35,500 bases of DNA from Hymenobacter sp. (lineage in GTDB: Bacteria > Bacteroidota > Bacteroidia > Cytophagales > Hymenobacteraceae): assembly GCA_028288445.1 (NCBI GenBank), contig JAQBNT010000037.1, forward strand, positions 1-35,500. The letters run 5' to 3'. The notes below the pieces were generated by a model. The model did not search any database. It was given only the letters and a program-made list of their open reading frames with translations, and had not been told where the DNA came from. This document shows, in pieces, positions 1 to 7,959 of this stretch (position 1 is the first letter of the stretch; every line of letters begins with the position of its first letter). The translations under genes and the position numbers were made by a program.

Positions 1-87
1 AAACTGAACGCCGAACTGCTGACGCAAGTCAAAAACGGAGAAATCAGTGTAAGCCATAGCGAGAAGAAAATCCGTTCAATCCGTTAA
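1..87 (+). CDS. 3' end of an unidentified protein (partial)
   Basis: Frame 1 is open from the first base and ends at TAA (85-87), giving 28 residues that finish EKKIRSIR. The tail is charged and helical-looking, with a QVKNGEIS stretch that recalls ParB-like or other DNA-binding C-termini, but this is too short to assign. The stop lies 21 bases before the icmF stop on the other strand, so the two genes converge. The reading frame is seen directly; that it is a real gene is inferred from its clean fit against the next gene. Confidence 0.5.
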   Translation, partial: KLNAELLTQVKNGEISVSHSEKKIRSIR

Positions 88-108
88 AATCCATTCAATC
101 GGCGGTCC

Positions 109-3100
109 TTACATATTCCGCCGGTACTGCCCGCCGACCTCAAACAGCGCGTTCGTAATCTGGCCGAGCGAGCAGTATTTCACCGTTTCCATCAGCTCGG
201 CGAAGAGATTGCCGTTGGCTACGGCGATTTGCTGGAGCTGCTTGAGGCGCGCCGGGGCCTGGTCGGCGTTGCGCTGGTGCAGCAGCTGGAGCATGTCGAT
301 TTGGTACTGCTTTTCCTCCTCCGTGGCCCGGATGACTTCGGCCGGCACCACCGTAGGCGAGCCCTTCGACGAAAGGAAGGTATTCACGCCGATGATGGGG
401 TACTCGCCGGTGTGCTTCAGCATCTCGTAGTGCATGCTTTCCTCCTGGATTTTGCCGCGCTGGTACATGGTTTCCATGGCCCCGAGCACGCCGCCGCGCT
501 CCGTGATGCGGTCGAATTCGAGCAGCACCGCCTCTTCCACCAGGTCGGTCAGTTCCTCGATGATGAAGGAGCCTTGCAGCGGGTTTTCATTCTTGGCCAG
601 CCCCAGCTCCCGGTTGATGATGAGCTGAATGGCCATGGCCCGGCGCACCGATTCCTCGGTGGGCGTGGTGATGGCCTCGTCGTAGGCATTCGTGTGCAGC
701 GAGTTGCAGTTGTCGTAGATGGCGTACAGGGCCTGCAACGTGGTGCGGATGTCGTTGAAGTCGATTTCCTGGGCGTGCAGGCTGCGGCCCGAGGTCTGGA
801 TGTGGTACTTCAGCATCTGGCTGCGGGCGTCGGCGCCGTATTTCAGCTTCATGGCCTTGGCCCAGATGCGGCGCGCCACCCGCCCAATCACGGCGTACTC
901 CGGGTCGATGCCGTTGGAGAAGAAGAAGCTCAGGTTCGGCGCGAAGTCGTTGACGCTCATGCCCCGGCTCACGTAGTATTCCACGAACGTGAAGCCGTTG
1001 CTCAGCGTCAGGGCCAGCTGGGTAATCGGGTTGGCCCCCGCCTCGGCAATGTGGTAGCCGGAAATGGACACGGAGTAGAAATTCCGCACCTTCTCGGTGA
1101 TGAAGTACTCCTGCACGTCGCCCATCAGGCGCAGCGCGAATTCGGTGCTGAAAATGCAGGTGTTCTGGGCCTGGTCTTCCTTCAGAATGTCGGCCTGCAC
1201 GGTGCCGCGCACCTGCGTCAGCGTTTTGGCCTTGATGGCGGCGTACACGTCGGCCGGCAGCACGTCCTCACCCGTCACGCCGAGCAGCAGCAGGCCGAGG
1301 CCGTCGTTGCCGGCCGGCAGCTCGCCCTGGTAGCGGGGGCGGGGCTGGCCCTTGGCCGCATAAATCTGGTCGACTTTAGCATCAACTTCTTCTGTCAGCC
1401 CCTGCTCCTTAATGTACAGCTCGCACTGCTGGTCAATGGCGGCATTCATGAAAAACGCGGCCAGCGTCGCCGCCGGGCCATTGATGGTCATCGAAACCGA
1501 CGTGCTGGGGTTGGCCAGGTTGAAACCGGAGTAGAGCTTCTTGGCATCATCAAGACACGCAATGCTCACGCCCGCGTTGCCGATTTTGCCATAGATATCG
1601 GGCCGCACATCGGGGTCTTCGCCATAGAGCGTCACCGAGTCGAAGGCCGTGCTCAGGCGCTTGGCGGGCAGGCCCATGCTCACGTAGTGGAAGCGGCGGT
1701 TTGTTCGCTCCGGTCCGCCCTCGCCGGCAAACATGCGCGTCGGGTCCTCACCCTCGCGCTTGAAGGGGAACACGCCGGCCGTGTAGGGAAACTCGCCGGG
1801 GAAATTCTCCTGCATGGCCCAGCGCAGCCGGTCGCCCCAGCCCGTGTAGCGCGGCACCGAAACCTTCGGAATCATATTGCCCGATAGCGACTTGGTGTGC
1901 GTCTGCACCCGAATTTCCTTGCCCCGCACCGAATACACGTACTCCGGGTTGCGGTAGTTCTGGAGGGTGTTTTCCCAGTTTTCCAGAATGGCCTGGCTGT
2001 CGGCATCGAGGCGGCGGAGCTGGGTTTGCTTGTTCTTACCGAACTCCTCAACGGTGCTTTCGTTGGCCTTTTTCTCGGCGCGGTAGTGCTCCTCCAACTT
2101 CGCAAACGCGCCGGCTACTTCCGCAATGTTGGCCTGCTCGCGCACGCGCTGGTCGTAGGCGCGGTTGCTTTCGGCAATCTCGGAGAGGTAGCGCGTGCGG
2201 TGCGGCGGGATGATGTAAATCTTCTCCGAATCCTCCACCGTGGTTTCGAGGTGGGAGGCGAAGACGGCCCCGGTTTTGGTTTCCAGCATCTTCAGCACCG
2301 CCCGGTACAGCCGGTTCATGCCCGGGTCGTTGAACTGCGAGGCAATCGTGCCGAACACGGGCATCTGGTCCGTGGGCGTGTCCCAGAGGCCGTGGTTGCG
2401 CTGGTACTGCTTGCGCACGTCGCGCAGCGCATCCAGCGCCCCGCGCTTGTCGAACTTGTTGAGCGCAATCACATCGGCAAAATCGAGCATGTCGATTTTC
2501 TCCAGCTGCGTGGCCGCGCCGTACTCGGGCGTCATCACGTAGAGGCTGGCGTCGGAGTGCTCGATGATTTCGGTGTCGGACTGGCCGATGCCGGAGGTTT
2601 CCAGGATAATCAAGTCGTAGTTGGCGGCGCGCACCACATCCACGGCGTCCTGCACATACTTGCTTAGCGCCAGGTTGCTCTGGCGCGTGGCCAGGCTACG
2701 CATGTACACCCGCGGCGAGTTGATGGCGTTCATCCGAATCCGGTCGCCAAGCAGCGCACCGCCCGTTTTGCGCTTGCTGGGGTCCACGGAAATAATGGCA
2801 ATGGTCTTGTCCGGAAAGTCCATCAAAAAGCGCCGCACCAGCTCATCCACCAGCGAGGACTTGCCCGCGCCGCCCGTGCCCGTAATGCCGAGAATAGGAG
2901 CGGGACGTCGGTTGCTCAGATTCTGATTCTGTTCGTTTTCGCTGGTTTGAAATGCAATTACCAGGTCGCCCTTCACCCGCTCAAATTCCTCGGGGAAGTT
3001 CTCCGCCGCCGAAATCAGCCGGCCGATGCTGCGGGCGTCCTTCTCCTTGACGTGGCCCACTTCGCCATTCAGGTTCTGGCCCGTGGGGAAGTCGGCCTGC

Positions 3101-3528
3101 TCCAGCAGGTTGTTAATCATGCCTTGCAGGCCCATGGCGCGGCCATCGTCGGGCGAGTAGATGCGGGTGATGCCGTAGCCCTGTAGCTCGGCAATTTCGG
3201 TGGGCAGAATCACGCCGCCGCCGCCGCCGAAGATTTTGATGTGGCCCGCGCCGCGCTCCTTCAGCAGGTCGTGCATGTACTTGAAGTACTCGTTGTGCCC
3301 GCCCTGGTAGCTGGTGATGGCAATGGCCTGCGCATCCTCCTGAATGGCGCAATCCACGATTTCCTGCACCGAGCGGTTGTGCCCGAGGTGAATCACCTCC
3401 GCGCCGCTGCTCTGAATGATGCGGCGCATGATGTTGATGGCGGCATCGTGCCCGTCGAACAAAGCGGCGGCGGTGACGATGCGAACGTGGTTCTTCGGTT
3501 TGTAGGGCGCGGTGGGAGCGGGGTGCAT
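109..3528 (-). CDS. icmF: Fused isobutyryl-CoA mutase (IcmF)
   Basis: Adenosylcobalamin-dependent carbon-skeleton mutase that interconverts isobutyryl-CoA and n-butyryl-CoA, fused to its own G-protein chaperone; cytosolic. In order along 1139 residues: B12-binding domain with DGHDAA near residues 25-30 (the DxHxxG motif, with Ala for the last Gly); a MeaI/ArgK-type GTPase with P-loop GTGGAGKSS near 217-225 and NKFD near 357; a linker; then the mutase barrel. Substrate-pocket residues favour isobutyryl-CoA over methylmalonyl-CoA: Phe587 in AGVFPFK, where methylmalonyl-CoA mutase has Tyr, and Gln788 in AQNTCIF, where it has Arg. Start chosen at ATG 3526-3528 ([11 protein letters not shown]), because the open frame upstream runs through a dispersed palindrome and looks non-coding. 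Slightly longer than typical IcmF (about 1090 residues); the extra length seems to lie between the two pocket residues. Confidence 0.95.
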   Translation of the reverse strand: MHPAPTAPYKPKNHVRIVTAAALFDGHDAAINIMRRIIQSSGAEVIHLGHNRSVQEIVDCAIQEDAQAIAITSYQGGHNEYFKYMHDLLKERGAGHIKIFGGGGGVILPTEIAELQGYGITRIYSPDDGRAMGLQGMINNLLEQADFPTGQNLNGEVGHVKEKDARSIGRLISAAENFPEEFERVKGDLVIAFQTSENEQNQNLSNRRPAPILGITGTGGAGKSSLVDELVRRFLMDFPDKTIAIISVDPSKRKTGGALLGDRIRMNAINSPRVYMRSLATRQSNLALSKYVQDAVDVVRAANYDLIILETSGIGQSDTEIIEHSDASLYVMTPEYGAATQLEKIDMLDFADVIALNKFDKRGALDALRDVRKQYQRNHGLWDTPTDQMPVFGTIASQFNDPGMNRLYRAVLKMLETKTGAVFASHLETTVEDSEKIYIIPPHRTRYLSEIAESNRAYDQRVREQANIAEVAGAFAKLEEHYRAEKKANESTVEEFGKNKQTQLRRLDADSQAILENWENTLQNYRNPEYVYSVRGKEIRVQTHTKSLSGNMIPKVSVPRYTGWGDRLRWAMQENFPGEFPYTAGVFPFKREGEDPTRMFAGEGGPERTNRRFHYVSMGLPAKRLSTAFDSVTLYGEDPDVRPDIYGKIGNAGVSIACLDDAKKLYSGFNLANPSTSVSMTINGPAATLAAFFMNAAIDQQCELYIKEQGLTEEVDAKVDQIYAAKGQPRPRYQGELPAGNDGLGLLLLGVTGEDVLPADVYAAIKAKTLTQVRGTVQADILKEDQAQNTCIFSTEFALRLMGDVQEYFITEKVRNFYSVSISGYHIAEAGANPITQLALTLSNGFTFVEYYVSRGMSVNDFAPNLSFFFSNGIDPEYAVIGRVARRIWAKAMKLKYGADARSQMLKYHIQTSGRSLHAQEIDFNDIRTTLQALYAIYDNCNSLHTNAYDEAITTPTEESVRRAMAIQLIINRELGLAKNENPLQGSFIIEELTDLVEEAVLLEFDRITERGGVLGAMETMYQRGKIQEESMHYEMLKHTGEYPIIGVNTFLSSKGSPTVVPAEVIRATEEEKQYQIDMLQLLHQRNADQAPARLKQLQQIAVANGNLFAELMETVKYCSLGQITNALFEVGGQYRRNM

Positions 3529-3541
3529 AGATGGGGAGTAG

Positions 3542-3561
3542 CGCGGACTTTGCAGTCCGCG
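3542..3561. repeat. Small perfect hairpin in the icmF leader
   Basis: CGCGGACT and AGTCCGCG form an 8-bp stem around TTGC, 14 bases upstream of the icmF start. It would fold in the icmF mRNA leader. It resembles short dispersed palindromes common in this kind of genome; a regulatory role is possible but not shown. Confidence 0.6.
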
Positions 3562-3752
3562 ACCATAAGGGTGAAAAACGTGCACGAAGGTACGAAGAAG
3601 CCCCGGCGGGGCCGGTGCGGAGCAACGAAGCCGCTTGGTGAAGCCTTGCTGCCGCTTCGGCCGGCGCATTCAACCAAGCCACCGCGCTGCTTCGGCCAGC
3701 TCCGCCCGCAGAACGGTCCAAATGTCTTGTCGATTTTCCTCGCCGGCTTTTT

Positions 3753-3831
3753 TTGTTACATCGTTTTAGATTTTTCAAATGATGTAACATCCGTTGTTAC
3801 ATCATTTGAAAAATCTAAAACGATGTAACAA
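3753..3831. repeat. Perfect 37-bp nested inverted repeat
   Basis: Arms 3753-3789 and 3795-3831 are exact reverse complements around a 5-base spacer, TCCGT. Each arm is itself bounded by TGTTACATC and GATGTAACA, so the 9-mer occurs four times in alternating orientation. The DNA is AT-rich against a GC-rich background. It can fold as one long hairpin or as two small ones. It may be a doubled operator, a terminator-like structure or a tiny mobile palindrome; the sequence alone does not decide. Confidence 0.9.
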
Positions 3832-3917
3832 CTTGCGGGACGGCATTTAGGAGCGGCCTGCCGGCGAAGTCCGGCTTACTGGCGTGTCATTATGCACTTG
3901 TCGGGTGCGGAGGCACG

Positions 3918-3945
3918 AAAAAGCCCCGGCGGGGGCGGCCGGGGC
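3918..3945 (-). terminator. Intrinsic terminator after the amber-interrupted gene
   Basis: GCCCCGGC (3923-3930) pairs with GCCGGGGC (3938-3945). On the minus strand the stem is followed by TTTTT (3918-3922). It lies 26 bases past the end of the minus-strand gene at 3972-4343, supporting that gene as a former or current transcription unit. Confidence 0.8.
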
Positions 3946-3971
3946 GAGGTGAACTGCTTGTAGCAACATGG

Positions 3972-4343
3972 CTAATCGATTGTCGGTTTCGCCAGTACCG
4001 ACGGATTCAACATCTCTTCACGATTGCCAACTTTCAATAAATCAGCAATCGTAGCCTCAACACACTCACGAGTGAGTTCTTTTATAAACAAGTCCGGCGC
4101 AACTTGATAAGCGCCCTGCAAGCTCTGATTGTCTCTGATATTTTGAGCTACGACAGTTGCCAAAAAAGCCTAAGTCCAAACATTGATTCCGTAGTGCTGG
4201 CCATCTGGTAAATCGACAATGACATTGCATGACTCGTTTTCTCTATCCCAGTCACCACCCGTTGTGAAGGTCTCATTTTCCGGGACCAACTTGGTCGAAT
4301 AATCTACGTGCTCAAATTCCAGCCAAAGCGTAAAGTCCCGCAT
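3972..4343 (-). pseudogene. Small hypothetical protein gene cut by an in-frame TAG
   Basis: From ATG 4341-4343 a 57-codon frame runs to TAG (4170-4172). The same frame then continues without shift for 65 more residues to a second TAG (3972-3974). Around the first stop the protein reads GINVWT-stop-AFLATVV, and both halves read as one small domain: an acidic N-terminal half containing VDLPDGQHYG, then a helical half containing APDLFIKELTREC. One base change from TAC or TAT (Tyr) would create this stop. No function recognised; the small size and style recall orphan toxin-immunity-type proteins, but that is a guess. Codon use is visibly AT-richer than in the neighbours, suggesting transfer. Upstream, TTGACA-N18-TATAAC could be a promoter. 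Readthrough or restart at TTG 4161-4163 cannot be excluded. Confidence 0.75.
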
Positions 4344-4388
4344 CAAGTCAGGTTATAAAAATGTGTTTGGTGCATTGTCAATGCCAAC

Positions 4389-4578
4389 GTAACCCAAGTT
4401 GCGGAGCAGCCGCGTAGCGGCGCAAGGTTTGTAGAGAAGCATCGCTACAGAAGCCCAAAGCCGCGTAGCGGCGACAGAAATGGCGAAAAATCTGTCGCCG
4501 CTACGCGGCTTTGCCGTTTCAGCTAGCCAAGTGCTACAAATCTGCCGCCGCTACGCGGCTACTCCGTAACTCGGGTTA
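4389..4578. repeat. About 190-bp nested inverted-repeat element (MITE-like)
   Basis: The outer, imperfect arms are about 4390-4433 and 4534-4578, beginning TAACCC and ending GGGTTA. Inside them sits a perfect 22-bp pair (4457-4478 and 4491-4512) around a 12-base loop. All four arms carry the core AGCCGCGTAGCGGCG or its complement. There is no coding frame of note. The layout suggests a non-autonomous palindromic element or a composite of dispersed repeats. It occupies most of the gap between fdhA and the amber-interrupted gene. Confidence 0.85.
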
Positions 4579-4595
4579 AAGAAACTCCAAACGCA

Positions 4596-4643
4596 AACAG
4601 CCGGACCGCCTCCCTGGCAGCCCGGCTGTTGCTTCGGCAACAG
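4596..4643 (-). terminator. Stem-loops at the 3' end of fdhA
   Basis: CTGTTGC-TTCG-GCAACAG (4626-4643) is a UUCG-type hairpin just past the fdhA stop. AACAGCCGG (4596-4604) can instead pair with CCGGCTGTT (4622-4630), which overlaps it. Only short T runs follow on the minus strand, so termination may be weak or factor-dependent. Confidence 0.6.
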
Positions 4644-4650
4644 TTGCCGC

Positions 4651-5883
4651 CTAAGCGTCGGCCGTTTCCTTTTTGGCTTTGGCCTTCTTCACATCGGGAA
4701 TCAGGTTGTGCGGGTTGATGACGAACTTCCGGGCCACGCCTTTGTCGAACTCGGCGTAGCCTTTGGGGGCGTCGTCGAGGCTGATGATTTCCACGTTCAC
4801 GGCCTTGGCAATGTCCACTTTGTCATAGAGAATGGCCTGCATGAGCTGGCGGTTGTAGCTCATCACGGGCGTTTGGCCGGTGTGGAAGGAGTGGCTCTTG
4901 GCCCAGCCCAGGCCGAAGCGGATGGACAGGTTGCCGGTTTTGGCAGCCGCTTCCTTCGCGCCGGGGTCGTCGGTCACGTACAGGCCGGGGATGCCGATGG
5001 AGCCGCCCGCGCGGGTGATTTCCATGAGCGAGTTGAGCACGGCGGCAGGAACTTCAGTTTTGGCCTGGGCCCCGTGGCCGCTGGCCTCGAAGCCCACGCA
5101 GTCGATGGCGCAGTCAATCTCGGGCACGCCCAGGATGTTGGCAATCTGGTCGGCCAGGTTGGCGTCCTCGTTCAAGTCCACCGTCTCGCAGCCGAAGGAA
5201 CGGGCATGCGCCAAACGCGCCTTGTTCATGTCGCCCACTATTACCACGGCCGCACCCAGCAGGTGCGCCGAAGCGGCGGCGGCCAGGCCCACCGGACCCG
5301 CGCCGGCTACATATACGGTAGTGCCCGGCCCCACGCCGGCCTTCACGGCCCCGTGGAAACCCGTCGGGAAAATGTCGCTCAGCATGGTCAGGTCCCGGAT
5401 TTTCTCCATTGCCTGGTCCTTGTTCGGAAACTTCAGCAGGTTGAAATCGGCGTAGGGCACCATCACGTACTCGGCCTGGCCGCCCACCCAGCCGCCCATG
5501 TCCACGTAGCCGTAGGCCCCGCCGGCGCGGCCCTCGTTCACGGTGAGGCAGATGCCGGTTTTCATCTCCTTGCAGGTGCGGCAGCGGCCGCAGGCCACGT
5601 TGAACGGCACCGACACGAGGTCGCCCTTTTTCAGGAATTCCACGTCGTCGCCGGCCTCAATTACTTCGCCCGTGATTTCATGGCCCAGCACCAGCCCGGC
5701 GGGGGCCGTGGTCCGGCCGCGCACCATGTGCTGGTCCGAGCCGCAGATGTTGGTCGAAACCACTTTCAGAATCACGCCGTGGGTAATTTTCTTGCCCTTG
5801 GGGTTTTTCAGCTCGGGAAAATCAATGCTCTGGACCTCGACTTTGCCGGGACCCAGGTACACAACGCCTCTGTTGCTAGCCAT
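4651..5883 (-). CDS. fdhA: Glutathione-independent formaldehyde dehydrogenase (zinc, NAD-linked)
   Basis: Medium-chain zinc dehydrogenase closely resembling the Pseudomonas putida type enzyme, which oxidises formaldehyde to formate (or dismutates aldehydes) with tightly bound NAD and needs no glutathione. Visible features in 410 residues: catalytic zinc ligands Cys47 (NICGSDQH), His68 (GHE) and Asp170 (LSDIFPTGF); structural zinc cysteines 98, 101, 104 and 112; Rossmann motif AGAGPVGL at 193-200; and the family stretch SHSFHTGQTPV. The C-terminus carries a short Lys/Ala-rich tail (KKAKAKKE) not expected in the family. The ATG is at 5881-5883. A terminator lies 38 bases upstream, so fdhA must be read either by readthrough from the GlcG-like gene or from a promoter squeezed into or overlapping that hairpin. 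Probable role: aldehyde detoxification. Confidence 0.93.
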   Translation of the reverse strand: MASNRGVVYLGPGKVEVQSIDFPELKNPKGKKITHGVILKVVSTNICGSDQHMVRGRTTAPAGLVLGHEITGEVIEAGDDVEFLKKGDLVSVPFNVACGRCRTCKEMKTGICLTVNEGRAGGAYGYVDMGGWVGGQAEYVMVPYADFNLLKFPNKDQAMEKIRDLTMLSDIFPTGFHGAVKAGVGPGTTVYVAGAGPVGLAAAASAHLLGAAVVIVGDMNKARLAHARSFGCETVDLNEDANLADQIANILGVPEIDCAIDCVGFEASGHGAQAKTEVPAAVLNSLMEITRAGGSIGIPGLYVTDDPGAKEAAAKTGNLSIRFGLGWAKSHSFHTGQTPVMSYNRQLMQAILYDKVDIAKAVNVEIISLDDAPKGYAEFDKGVARKFVINPHNLIPDVKKAKAKKETADA

Positions 5884-5911
5884 AATGCGGGGGATTGATT
5901 AAAAGTGGATG

Positions 5912-5955
5912 GGAAAAGAAAAACGCCATGCCCGGCAGGTGCAGGCATGGCGTTT
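5912..5955 (-). terminator. Intrinsic terminator between the GlcG-like gene and fdhA
   Basis: A 12-bp perfect stem, AAACGCCATGCC (5921-5932) with GGCATGGCGTTT (5944-5955), is followed on the minus strand by TTTTTCTTTT. It lies 26 bases past the stop of the GlcG-like gene and only about 40 bases before the fdhA start. Confidence 0.85.
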
Positions 5956-5981
5956 GGGGTAGGCAGCGGAGGCTGCGCTTC

Positions 5982-6392
5982 CTAGCGCTTGCCTTCGATG
6001 GCCAGCTGGCCGGCTTCGGCCACGGCGTGGTCGTCTTCCACGGTGCTGCCCGATACGCCGATGGCGCCCATCACCAGGCCGCCATCGCCCTTGATGGGGA
6101 TGCCGCCCGGAAAAGTGATGAGGCCACCATTGGAGTGCTCGATGCCGAAAAGGGAGCCACCCGGCTGCGACAGCCCGCCAATGGCCCCGGTGGGCATGTC
6201 GAAGAAGCGGGCCGTTTTGGCTTTACGGATGGAGATATCGAGCGAGCCAAGCCAGGCATCATCCATGCGGATGAAGGCCACGAGGTTGGCCCCGGCGTCG
6301 ACCACCGCGATGTTCATTTTTACGCCCATGGCCAGGGCTTTTTCGTGCGCAGCCTGCACGGCCGTCTGGGCTTGTTTCAGGGTGATTCCCAT
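5982..6392 (-). CDS. GlcG/HbpS-family heme-degrading-domain protein
   Basis: A 136-residue protein of the Haem_degrading family (GlcG, HbpS). The fold shows in an N-terminal helix ending [16 protein letters not shown], then [11 protein letters not shown], a helix rich in KAKTA, and the C-terminal [16 protein letters not shown] with [10 protein letters not shown]. Members bind heme or act as small accessory proteins; the exact role here is unknown. Start chosen at ATG 6390-6392 (MGITLKQAQ), where homology begins; the frame stays open upstream, but that part (cysteines, GANQMGQ) looks untranslated. No signal peptide. It precedes fdhA on the same strand but is separated from it by a strong terminator. 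An aldehyde or small-molecule oxidation context is plausible, as GlcG-like genes often sit beside oxidoreductases. Confidence 0.85.
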   Translation of the reverse strand: MGITLKQAQTAVQAAHEKALAMGVKMNIAVVDAGANLVAFIRMDDAWLGSLDISIRKAKTARFFDMPTGAIGGLSQPGGSLFGIEHSNGGLITFPGGIPIKGDGGLVMGAIGVSGSTVEDDHAVAEAGQLAIEGKR

Positions 6393-6606
6393 AAAGGTGT
6401 TTGGAATGAGGTGAAAGATGGTTTGTAAGAAATTGAAGAAGCAACTCCCTCCAGTCTTAAGCGGATTTTGGCCCATTTGGTTGGCCCCGGCGGGGCAATT
6501 GCGACAATACCGGACCATTTTGCGAGGATACTACAGGGGCCGGCAAAGCCGGTAAAACCGGCTCAGCGCCCCCAATGCCGGTTTCTTTGCACAGGCGGCC
6601 GGGCAT

Positions 6607-6634
6607 AAAAAAAGCCCCGGCAGGCCGGGGCTTT
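6607..6634 (-). terminator. Intrinsic terminator of the membrane protein gene
   Basis: AAAGCCCCGGC (6611-6621) and GCCGGGGCTTT (6624-6634) form a tight stem. The minus strand continues into seven Ts (6607-6613). It is placed just after the stop at 6656. Confidence 0.9.
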
Positions 6635-6655
6635 CGTATTTGGTTTGGGATGAGA

Positions 6656-7504
6656 CTAGCCAAACGTGAGCGGCGGGCTCAGGGCCAGCCGCCACACCAG
6701 GGCCACCACGATGGCCAGGCCCAGCAGGCCCCAGGCCACGCGCGTGGCTTGGGGACGCTTCACGGTTTCCGAAAATACCTCGTTGAGGCAGCCCAGGGCC
6801 AGCGGGGTCACCAGCAAGCCCATCATGGCCAGGTGCAGGGCTTCCTGCACGGTGAGGTAGGGTACTTTGGTGAGGGCAATGAATACGCCGCCCGCCACCC
6901 AGGGCACGATGAGCGTGCTCACCACCATGAGCTGGCGCTTATCGTAGCGCATCACCGTGTGCGAGTCGTGGGCCTGCAGAAAGGCAATGGCCCCAAAATA
7001 CCCCAGGCCCAGCTGCACCAGCCCGGCCAGCAGCGCCAGTATCACGTTCATCACACTGCCAAGGCCCAGGAGCCAGTCGGGCACGTACCAGAAGCCCGAG
7101 TGCGTGAACGTATCGGCCAGCAAGGCCCCGAATACGGCGTTGCAGGCGTGGAACGCCACCCACAGCAGCAGCAGCTTGAATTGCCCGCGCCGCGCCCGCT
7201 CGCCCCGCCAAAACCAGCGAAATGCCACCAGGCCCAGCACCAGGCACACCACCGGCCCGCTGCCATACACCGCGATGATGGCCGTGCGCCACCACTCGTT
7301 GTCGGCCAGGGTGTAGCGAATGGTGCTGGGGTCCCAAATCCCGCGCAGCTGAAAGTGGTGCGAGATGGCTACCTTGGCCAGCTGGTGCAGGCCCCACACC
7401 AGATAATAAGCCAGCACGTACAGCGCCGTGCCGTTGGCGGCCACGATGTAGAACTTGCGGCGGTCGGTGTCGGGAGAAGAAGGAGTAGCAGTTTCCGGGT
7501 GCAT
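6656..7504 (-). CDS. Multi-pass membrane protein of unknown function
   Basis: Not recognised. The 282-residue protein has about six or seven hydrophobic segments: near residues 20-38 (ANGTALYVLAYYLVWGLHQL), 72-95, 110-130, 145-172, 192-212, 220-240 and 258-276. The N-terminus before the first segment is short and polar (TATPSSPDTDRRK). There is no signal peptide and no enzymatic motif I can name. Histidines occur in GLHQLAKVAISHH and FHACNAVFG; they loosely recall a degenerate M50-type membrane zincin, but HExxH is absent. Start chosen at ATG 7502-7504; upstream codons are in the intergenic region. Its own terminator follows. It is divergent from the BON operon, with an Fnr-like site 168 bases upstream, so the two could share control. 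Confidence 0.75.
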   Translation of the reverse strand: MHPETATPSSPDTDRRKFYIVAANGTALYVLAYYLVWGLHQLAKVAISHHFQLRGIWDPSTIRYTLADNEWWRTAIIAVYGSGPVVCLVLGLVAFRWFWRGERARRGQFKLLLLWVAFHACNAVFGALLADTFTHSGFWYVPDWLLGLGSVMNVILALLAGLVQLGLGYFGAIAFLQAHDSHTVMRYDKRQLMVVSTLIVPWVAGGVFIALTKVPYLTVQEALHLAMMGLLVTPLALGCLNEVFSETVKRPQATRVAWGLLGLAIVVALVWRLALSPPLTFG

Positions 7505-7671
7505 AGGCAGCTTTACTGAAGCGGGCAAAATTGGGGAATCAGCAAAACTAAGCAGCTGGACTGCAATTGCGCGGCCGCCCCGCGCTGGCAGTACGCATTG
7601 GGCCCGGACCGGGCCACCCAGGAGGCGTGGGGCCGGATGTGCTGAGGAGTAATTAAAATCATGGAAATGGA

Positions 7672-7683
7672 TGATTATAGTCA
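7672..7683. promoter_or_regulatory. Fnr-like box before the BON operon
   Basis: TGATTATAGTCA fits TGAT-N4-(A/G)TCA. Its centre is about 93 bases before the ATG of the small membrane peptide (7771) and 173 bases before the divergent membrane-protein start. It is one of four such sites in this window. Confidence 0.5.
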
Positions 7684-7770
7684 CCGCATCGGGGTGGCTG
7701 CCGGGTGCAACTTGCAGTAGTTGGTAAGCCACCGATTGATACCGTTTCCTGGCCTTTAACTAGCAATTTT

Positions 7771-7875
7771 ATGGTTACGTCCTCGCTGCTGTTTTCCCTG
7801 ATGCTGGTGCTTGGTCTGCTGGTAATCAGCCTGCGCCAGGGTGCCACTGCCCCGTCCCGGTCCCCGGCCTACTAA
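7771..7875 (+). CDS. Small single-span membrane peptide (34 aa)
   Basis: ATG 7771 to TAA 7875. The first 21 residues are almost wholly hydrophobic (SSLLFSLMLVLGLLVISL), followed by a short basic and polar tail rich in Pro and Ser. It fits a one-helix membrane microprotein with the tail in the cytosol. It lies 84 bases before the six-BON gene on the same strand and downstream of an Fnr-like box, so it is probably the first gene of that operon. No family recognised. At this size chance cannot be excluded; the evidence is the clean hydrophobic helix and its position. Confidence 0.5.
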   Translation: MVTSSLLFSLMLVLGLLVISLRQGATAPSRSPAY

Positions 7876-7959
7876 GCCGCCGGGCCCGGCCCACTTTCCC
7901 GCCTGCGCACCGGGCGCGGCCTGCGTCCGGGCACTCCTTATTGTTTTCGTCTCTTCGCC

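Larger units (their letters stand above)
3529..3971. other. Gene-free stretch upstream of icmF
   Basis: No convincing gene. It contains the leader hairpin (3542-3561), a GC-rich stretch with scattered CTTCGG and GCTTGGT repeats (about 3595-3720), the nested palindrome at 3753-3831 and a minus-strand terminator (3918-3945). Reading frames here break up the repeats and have no recognisable product. Confidence 0.6.

Noticed and set aside
229..1887. Long plus-strand reading frame opposite icmF
   Set aside because: Antisense shadow of a high-GC gene; residues are His/Gly/Val-rich with no family likeness.
3529..3669. 47-codon N-terminal extension of icmF
   Set aside because: Runs through the palindrome at 3542-3561 and is Arg/Pro-rich; ATG 3528 begins family-like sequence.
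4389..4578. CRISPR array
   Set aside because: The repeats are inverted and nested, not direct with regular spacers.
4708..5898. Long plus-strand reading frame opposite fdhA
   Set aside because: Same composition artefact; fdhA on the other strand is unambiguous.
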